From contig JAKIWG010000008.1 of the NCBI GenBank assembly GCA_022750155.1, positions 1-64,000 on the forward strand: DNA of 64,000 nucleotides, given 5' to 3'. Below, piece after piece: positions 59,314 to 64,000 of this stretch (within the stretch, counting starts at the first letter, position 1; each line of letters opens with the position of its first letter). The notes beneath the pieces were generated by a model. That model did not search any database. It was given only the letters and a program-made list of their open reading frames with translations, and was not told the DNA's origin. The stretch comes from Thermoplasmata archaeon. Its GTDB lineage: Archaea > Thermoplasmatota > Thermoplasmata > Lutacidiplasmatales > UBA184. The translations under genes and the position numbers were made by a program.

Positions 59314-59994
59314 TTGGAGGCGGAACTCGGGGCCCTGGAACAGCGGGAGACGCGCCTGCGGACGGGCACGACGACGATCGGACTCGTCTGCAAGGACGGG
59401 GTCGTCATGGCCTCGGAACGACGGGCGACCGACGGGAATTTTATCGCCAATAAGGCGACGGTGAAGGTCTTCCGACTGGACTCGACCCTCGCCGCGACCG
59501 TGGCCGGGGGCGTCGGAGACGCCCAGGCGCTCATCCGGTACCTTCGGGCCGAGGTCGCCCTGTACCGGCTCCGGCGCGGGACGATCCTTCCGGTGGAGGG
59601 CGCGGCCACGATGCTCGCCAATATCCTCAGCGGGAGCCGATACTACCCCTACTATGCCTGGATGATCGTCGGGGGAGTGGACGCACGCGGACCCCACGTC
59701 TTCTCGGTCGACCCGGCCGGCGGCTGCATGGAGGACCGCTACGTCTCCGTCGGGAGCGGCTCCCCGTTCGCCTACGGGGTCCTCGAAGAGAACTACGCCC
59801 GGGAGCAATCGGTCGCCGACGGCGTGGACATCGCCATCCGCGCGCTCACCTCGTCGATGAAGCGCGACTCCGCGTCCGGCGACGGGTACATCATCCACAC
59901 GATCACGCCCAAGGAGTATCGCGAGTTCACCGACGAGGAGATCGCTCGACGCCTCAAGGCGTTGAAGATTCCCCTGCCGCCCGCCCTTCCCTAG
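59314..59994 (+). CDS. psmB: 20S proteasome beta subunit
   Basis: The 226-residue precursor is processed at Gly18-Thr19 to expose the catalytic Thr (mature Thr1, TTTIGLVCKDG). Mature Glu17 (in ASERRA) and Lys33 complete the active site; Glu17 also occurs in Thermoplasma, whereas many other archaea have Asp. The SGSRYYPYYAWMIVGG and SVGSGSPFAYGVLEENY regions follow the Thermoplasma beta subunit. The start codon is TTG, unusual, but the short propeptide and the TATA spacing fix it. A palindrome precedes the promoter. Confidence 0.96.
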   Translation: MEAELGALEQRETRLRTGTTTIGLVCKDGVVMASERRATDGNFIANKATVKVFRLDSTLAATVAGGVGDAQALIRYLRAEVALYRLRRGTILPVEGAATMLANILSGSRYYPYYAWMIVGGVDARGPHVFSVDPAGGCMEDRYVSVGSGSPFAYGVLEENYAREQSVADGVDIAIRALTSSMKRDSASGDGYIIHTITPKEYREFTDEEIARRLKALKIPLPPALP

Positions 59995-60146
59995 CGTGCG
60001 GATTCGCTCGGAGCGAGCGCCGGCACGGCCTCCCGCAAGTCTCCGCAAGAGCACGTACCGGGGGGCGGACCGGCCCCCACCGTGAGAAGCCGGCAACGGC
60101 GGGGCCGCCCACCGTTATCTGGGGGTCTGCCCATCCCGCCCCGACC

Positions 60147-62666
60147 ATGTCGTTTTTTCGTGGCTGGCAGACTCTGTTAGTCCTCGCGATCGCGGCTCTG
60201 GTGGTCGCGCCGGCCGCACGGGTCGCGGCGGGGCCACTCGCTCCATCGCTCCCGTCGGCACGCCCCCAAGCGCCCGCCTCCCCATCCCTCGTCGGCCTAA
60301 CCTCAACCGCCATGACGGTGCTGACGGCCTTGCACCGCGACCACGTCCCGATGAGGGACGTGTTCCTCCCGAACCTCAACGCCCGGCCGTCCACCTCGGG
60401 AGGATTCGTCCACCCGGGGTACACCTCCGCCCCCGCGCCGATGGGGCTCGGCGACTTCGGGGTCCAGGACCTCCACGGGCACGACCAGGGACTGATCACC
60501 TACACCCGGAGCGTCGAGGGGTCGGTGACGCTGAACAGTGTGGCCCCACTCTACCTGCCTTCCTCCTCCCCGGACATCTTCACGATGCAGCTCAACACCG
60601 TCCTCACGAACGTGGACGTGGCGAACAACTCGAGCGGGGTGTACTGGATCCAGAACGTCCCCATCTACTCCGCCCAGAACCAGACCCTCGGCATCGAGGA
60701 CAACATCTGGAACTTCTCCGCCGCCGGCGCGGGCATGCCGACGAGCACCCTCTACAGTTACGGGGGGACCGTCGTCGCCCCGGTGTTCTACTACGCGGTC
60801 GGCCCGACCTGGCACATGCCGACCCCGTTCACCATTCGGCTCTACAACAACGCCTCCGTGTTCAACAACCGCCCGACGATCTGGTTCAACTACTCGATCA
60901 CCGCGGCGAATGGGACCGTCCTGACCGGTTCCTTCGACCGAGTCGAGTTCAACTCGACGGGCAACACCGTCCCGACATCTCCCGCTCCCAAACCGACGTT
61001 CCAGATCAATGGGAAACAGACCAACGCGTTCGGCCTGCTGAACGACGCCGAGCTCATGCTGGGCGGTCCGGGGGGCGGATCCACGACGACCCTCTTCGGC
61101 ATCAACGCCACGATGGCCCTGTGGACCCTCCCGAACGGGACGGTCACCTACGCCAACGTTCCGGCCGCGTACAGTTTCGGGACCGATACCGGGGAGACCT
61201 CCGAGGGGATCGCCGAGTGGACGAATGGAGGCGCCAGCCCGGTCGCCGAACTCGGGCCGGGCCCGTCGCTGCTTCACCCTCTCTGGGGTCTGGTGGGAGC
61301 CCGGTCGGGTTTCATTCGCGAAATGCTCAACGTGACTCCCAGCAACGCGTTCATCTTCGCCTCGACCGGCAAGCTGTTCTATGCGAATTCCGCGGCCTGG
61401 GGACCCTCGGCGGTGTCCGCCCCGTCGGTCTACCTGATGTCGCCGGGCACCTACTCGTTCAAGTTCCTGCTCAGCGACCGGGCCCCCCGGATCGTGACGG
61501 TGAACGCGTCGACGACGCTGAACATCACCCTCTCCGGGGACCGCGCCCTCGGGGTCTATACCCCGCTCTGGGCGTGGGATGACGCCCAGCTCCGTGCGAT
61601 CAGCCAGAACGGGGGGAAGGGAACGGTCGCGAGCCCGCTGGTCCTGCTCCACAACGCGGTCGGCCCCGTCGACCCGCTCTTCGGCGAGTTCAATGACTAC
61701 TATTATTTCGTATTCCCGGGAGTCTTCCTCGCCAACACGGATGATTACGTTTCCGTTTCGAACGCCCCCTCGTTTCCGGTCTCGTACAGCCTGCCGGTCG
61801 AGGGCGCGTTCAGCGCGATGTTCGGGACCCCGTTCTCGAACAACCTGCAGCTCGAATTCTACCACACGGTGCACGTTTCGCTGGTCGACACCGCGCAGGT
61901 CACCGGTTGGGCGTTCTCCCAGGACCCGTACATGTCGAGCGTCCTGTTCTGGGACTCGAGCTACGCGCTCGTAGCGAACGACCAGTTCCAGGTCGAGAGT
62001 ACCGGGCTTATCCTGTTCGGCGGCACCCACAACACGATCTGGGGCAACACGTTCACAAGCGCGACCGCCGGCGCGAAGACCCCCGGAACGATCCTGAACG
62101 CCGCGAACCAGAACGCGTTGCAACTCTACGAGTCTGGCGACCTGACGTACAACAATGTCTTCGACACGCCCGTGACGGCGATGACCCCGCCGTTCGACCT
62201 CTACACGGGCGCCTTCCGGCCCTGGTCCGACCGGTGGAACATTCCCCCGTTGGCGGCCTCGGGATGGCGCACCATCGACGGCTACAACCTGACCGGGAAC
62301 ATTCTCGGCCTATCGACCCAGGGCGGGAACGCCTGGAGCAATTACGGTTCGGCGACCGACCCGTTCGGGGTAAGGCCGTACAACAACGGCGGGTCCATCA
62401 CCTCGGGGGGCGACTACGCGCCGCTCCTCGCGTTCCCGATCTACCGGGTGGTCATCCACTCGGTCGGGCTACCGATCCGGACGATCTGGTCCGTGACCAT
62501 CGGCGGCTACACGCAGAGCACCAATGGGAGCTCGCTCACCTTCTGGGAGCCGAACGGCACCTACGCATACTCCGTAGGTTCGATCACGGGGTTCACGGCC
62601 CACCCCGCGGTGGGAGGCGTCGTGGTCAAGGGGACGTTCGCCGTGGCCTGGGTGCACTGGACCTGA
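60147..62666 (+). CDS. Thermopsin-family acid protease
   Basis: The 839-residue exported product has a signal peptide (residues 1-29), then the thermopsin domain: PAPMGLGDFGV near residue 95, QLNTVLTNVDVANNSSGVYW, NVPIYSAQNQTLGIEDNIWN and many Asn-X-Ser/Thr sites. Family A5 thermopsins are acid proteases of Sulfolobales and Thermoplasmatales. The C-terminal third is beta-rich. No C-terminal anchor is plain. A TATA-like CCGTTATCT is about 30 bases upstream. It suggests life in an acid environment and scavenging of external protein. Confidence 0.93.
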   Translation: MSFFRGWQTLLVLAIAALVVAPAARVAAGPLAPSLPSARPQAPASPSLVGLTSTAMTVLTALHRDHVPMRDVFLPNLNARPSTSGGFVHPGYTSAPAPMGLGDFGVQDLHGHDQGLITYTRSVEGSVTLNSVAPLYLPSSSPDIFTMQLNTVLTNVDVANNSSGVYWIQNVPIYSAQNQTLGIEDNIWNFSAAGAGMPTSTLYSYGGTVVAPVFYYAVGPTWHMPTPFTIRLYNNASVFNNRPTIWFNYSITAANGTVLTGSFDRVEFNSTGNTVPTSPAPKPTFQINGKQTNAFGLLNDAELMLGGPGGGSTTTLFGINATMALWTLPNGTVTYANVPAAYSFGTDTGETSEGIAEWTNGGASPVAELGPGPSLLHPLWGLVGARSGFIREMLNVTPSNAFIFASTGKLFYANSAAWGPSAVSAPSVYLMSPGTYSFKFLLSDRAPRIVTVNASTTLNITLSGDRALGVYTPLWAWDDAQLRAISQNGGKGTVASPLVLLHNAVGPVDPLFGEFNDYYYFVFPGVFLANTDDYVSVSNAPSFPVSYSLPVEGAFSAMFGTPFSNNLQLEFYHTVHVSLVDTAQVTGWAFSQDPYMSSVLFWDSSYALVANDQFQVESTGLILFGGTHNTIWGNTFTSATAGAKTPGTILNAANQNALQLYESGDLTYNNVFDTPVTAMTPPFDLYTGAFRPWSDRWNIPPLAASGWRTIDGYNLTGNILGLSTQGGNAWSNYGSATDPFGVRPYNNGGSITSGGDYAPLLAFPIYRVVIHSVGLPIRTIWSVTIGGYTQSTNGSSLTFWEPNGTYAYSVGSITGFTAHPAVGGVVVKGTFAVAWVHWT

Positions 62667-62766
62667 AAGGACCGGGAGCACCCTCCCGCTTGCGGGGAAG
62701 GGTTCCCTCCCTGCCTGGACGGGGGGCGACCGCTCTCCCCTTATTCCCATCCCCCGTCCGCCCTCC

Positions 62767-63207
62767 ATGGCCCTGCTCGCCAAGGACATCATGGACCCGG
62801 CGGTGCTCACTGTGGACGAAGAGATCGACGCGCTCAGCTGCGCGCGAACGATGGTGGAGCGACGCAAGGGGTACGCCGTCCTCGTCCGCGGGGGGACGAC
62901 GATCACCGGCATCGTCACCGAGTGGGATTATCTTGAAAAAGTAGTGGCGCCGGGCGCGGACCCGGCAAAGGTCCGCATGCGCGAGATCGGGACGAAGGTG
63001 ATCCATTCGTGCTCCCCGGACACGCCCACCGATGAGGTGGTCGCACGGATGGCGAACCTGGGGATCCGGCGAATGATCGTTCGATCCGGGGAGAAGGTCG
63101 TAGGGATCATCACCGTGCGTAACGTTCTCGCCAACTTCCGGGAGTACATCGACCGACTCTCCGCGTCGATCGCCGGTAATCAGCCCTCGGCCGGCACGCT
63201 GGGATGA
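62767..63207 (+). CDS. CBS-domain pair protein
   Basis: The 146-residue product consists of two CBS motifs: residues 8-65 (IMDPAVLTVDEEIDALSCAR, GIVTEWDYL) and 75-130 (SCSPDTPTDEVVARMANLGI, GIITVRNVL). CBS pairs bind adenosine nucleotides and regulate partner proteins. No partner is adjacent except the thermopsin gene upstream. A TATA-like CCTTATTCC is about 25 bases upstream. Confidence 0.92.
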   Translation: MALLAKDIMDPAVLTVDEEIDALSCARTMVERRKGYAVLVRGGTTITGIVTEWDYLEKVVAPGADPAKVRMREIGTKVIHSCSPDTPTDEVVARMANLGIRRMIVRSGEKVVGIITVRNVLANFREYIDRLSASIAGNQPSAGTLG

Positions 63208-63335
63208 TGGCCGGACCTTCCGGTCGACAGGACGCCCCGTCAGTCTCCCCCCTCGGCGTGTCGAAGGTTCCCACCCGGTTGCGGACCGAACCCGTGGCCC
63301 ACTAGGCGATTCGCCGATCCACCCCGCGGTGACCT

Positions 63336-64000
63336 GTGCAGTACAAGTGGCTCGTTCTCTCGAACACGACCGTGGCCACCCTCATGGCGGCCATCGACAC
63401 CAACATCGTGCTGATCTCCCTCCCGACGATCGGCCGGGAGCTCCCGGGGACCAGCACCCCGCTCCTACTGTGGATCCTTCTCGGCTACTCGCTCGTCACC
63501 GCGATCGTGCTCCTCAACTTCGGTCGCCTGAGCGACCTGTTCGGCCGCGTCCGCCTGTATGTCCTGGGGTTCGCGGTCTTCACGCTCGGTTCGCTGCTCT
63601 GCGGATTCTCGCAGAACGGCTCGGAGCTCGTGGTCTTCCGGCTCCTGCAGGCGCTGGGGGCGGGGTTCCTGTTCTCGAACTCCGCGGCGATCATCACCGA
63701 CGCCTTCCCCCCGAATGAGCGCGGGCGCGCCCTGGGGATCAACCAGGTATCGATCGTCGCGGGCGCCGTCGCCGGCCTGATCATCGGCGGAATCATCACC
63801 TCCACGATCGGATGGAGATGGATCTTCTTCGTGAACGTCCCGATCGGGATCGTCGCTACGATCCGAGCCCACGCCGACCTGAAGGAGATCGTGACCCGCG
63901 ACCCGCACCCCCAGATCGACTGGATGGGCAATGTGGTGTTCGGGGCGGGCCTGACCTCCCTGCTCGTCGGCGTCACCCTCGGTGCGCTCGGGGTCATTCC
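63336..64000 (+). CDS. DHA2-type MFS drug exporter, 5' part (runs off the window)
   Basis: The GTG at 63336 begins a frame of at least 221 residues still open at the window end. It starts with a helix (WLVLSNTTVATLMAAIDTNIV), where the Asp in helix 1 is typical of 14-helix DHA2 exporters of the EmrB/QacA type. Motif A is NFGRLSDLFGRVRLY, and motif C (GAVAGLIIGGIITS, helix 5) marks drug:proton antiporters. The C-terminal half lies beyond the window. Substrates could be antibiotics or metabolic products. Confidence 0.87.
   Translation, partial: MQYKWLVLSNTTVATLMAAIDTNIVLISLPTIGRELPGTSTPLLLWILLGYSLVTAIVLLNFGRLSDLFGRVRLYVLGFAVFTLGSLLCGFSQNGSELVVFRLLQALGAGFLFSNSAAIITDAFPPNERGRALGINQVSIVAGAVAGLIIGGIITSTIGWRWIFFVNVPIGIVATIRAHADLKEIVTRDPHPQIDWMGNVVFGAGLTSLLVGVTLGALGVI

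Noticed and set aside
1-64000. Mobile elements, CRISPR arrays, rRNA genes or prophage
   Set aside because: No transposase, integrase, terminal repeats, regularly spaced repeats or rRNA sequence could be recognised.

Overview
This window is GC-rich archaeal DNA, densely packed on both strands, with no rRNA, CRISPR array, insertion sequence or prophage that I can see. Archaeal markers are EF-1alpha followed by ribosomal protein S10, an S13-S4-S11-RpoD cluster whose RpoD keeps Fe-S cysteines, Pelota, LonB, proteasome alpha and beta, Mbf1, type IA topoisomerase, NadM, archaetidylserine synthase and decarboxylase, and MptD. The beta subunit has Glu at mature position 17, as in Thermoplasma, and there is a thermopsin-family protease. 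Together with Fhs, FolD and UvrAC this points to an uncultivated, high-GC member of Thermoplasmatota. The lineage is inference; domain Archaea is well supported. Many starts are GTG, several genes look leaderless (TATA box about 25 bp before the start codon), and neighbouring genes repeatedly overlap by ATGA/GTGA or by shared convergent stop codons.

Region 1 (0-16 kb) is rich in exported and membrane proteins: an alpha/beta-hydrolase fused to a class III nucleotidyl cyclase, a giant glycine-rich beta-helix-like protein, a peptide N-glycanase A-like protein with a PKD domain, a DoxX-like membrane protein, a large secreted protein with a von Willebrand A-like region, and a membrane protein with an Asn/Gly linker. 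Housekeeping genes in between encode RNase HI and cyclophilin. Region 2 (15.7-27 kb) holds an S66 peptidase, formate-THF ligase, a SET-domain methyltransferase, tRNA-Thr, the lonB / small Cys protein / nadM / PLP sulfur-amino-acid enzyme operon, a FolD with an altered active site, a COG2108 radical SAM protein and proteasome alpha. Region 3 (27-42.8 kb) carries uvrC-uvrA, a creatininase-family hydrolase, topoisomerase I, tRNA-Phe, acetyl-CoA synthetase with a DUF35/thiolase-like pair, ornithine carbamoyltransferase, Mbf1 and a methyltransferase.

Region 4 (42.9-53 kb) contains EF-1alpha and S10, ether-lipid headgroup enzymes (asd, pssA) coupled to mptD, citrate synthase, a transporter, a stand-alone Lrp/AsnC effector domain, a SAM hydroxide adenosyltransferase, DnaJ and a DPM1-like glycosyltransferase. 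Region 5 (53-64 kb) contains rps13-rps4-rps11-rpoD, Pelota, an MFS transporter, a MOSC protein, proteasome beta, thermopsin, a CBS-pair protein and the start of a DHA2-type exporter.

Functional themes are extracellular breakdown of (glyco)protein (thermopsin, PNGase A-like, S66 peptidase, exporters), folate one-carbon metabolism, cytoplasmic and membrane proteolysis, and DNA repair. The best candidates for new biology are enzymes with recognisable folds but changed catalytic positions (FolD, the thiolase-like protein), a UvrC without its C-terminal helix-hairpin-helix domain, a eukaryote-style SET/post-SET protein, an S13 with long charged tails, the PGRS-like beta-helix protein, and a palindrome next to the proteasome beta promoter.
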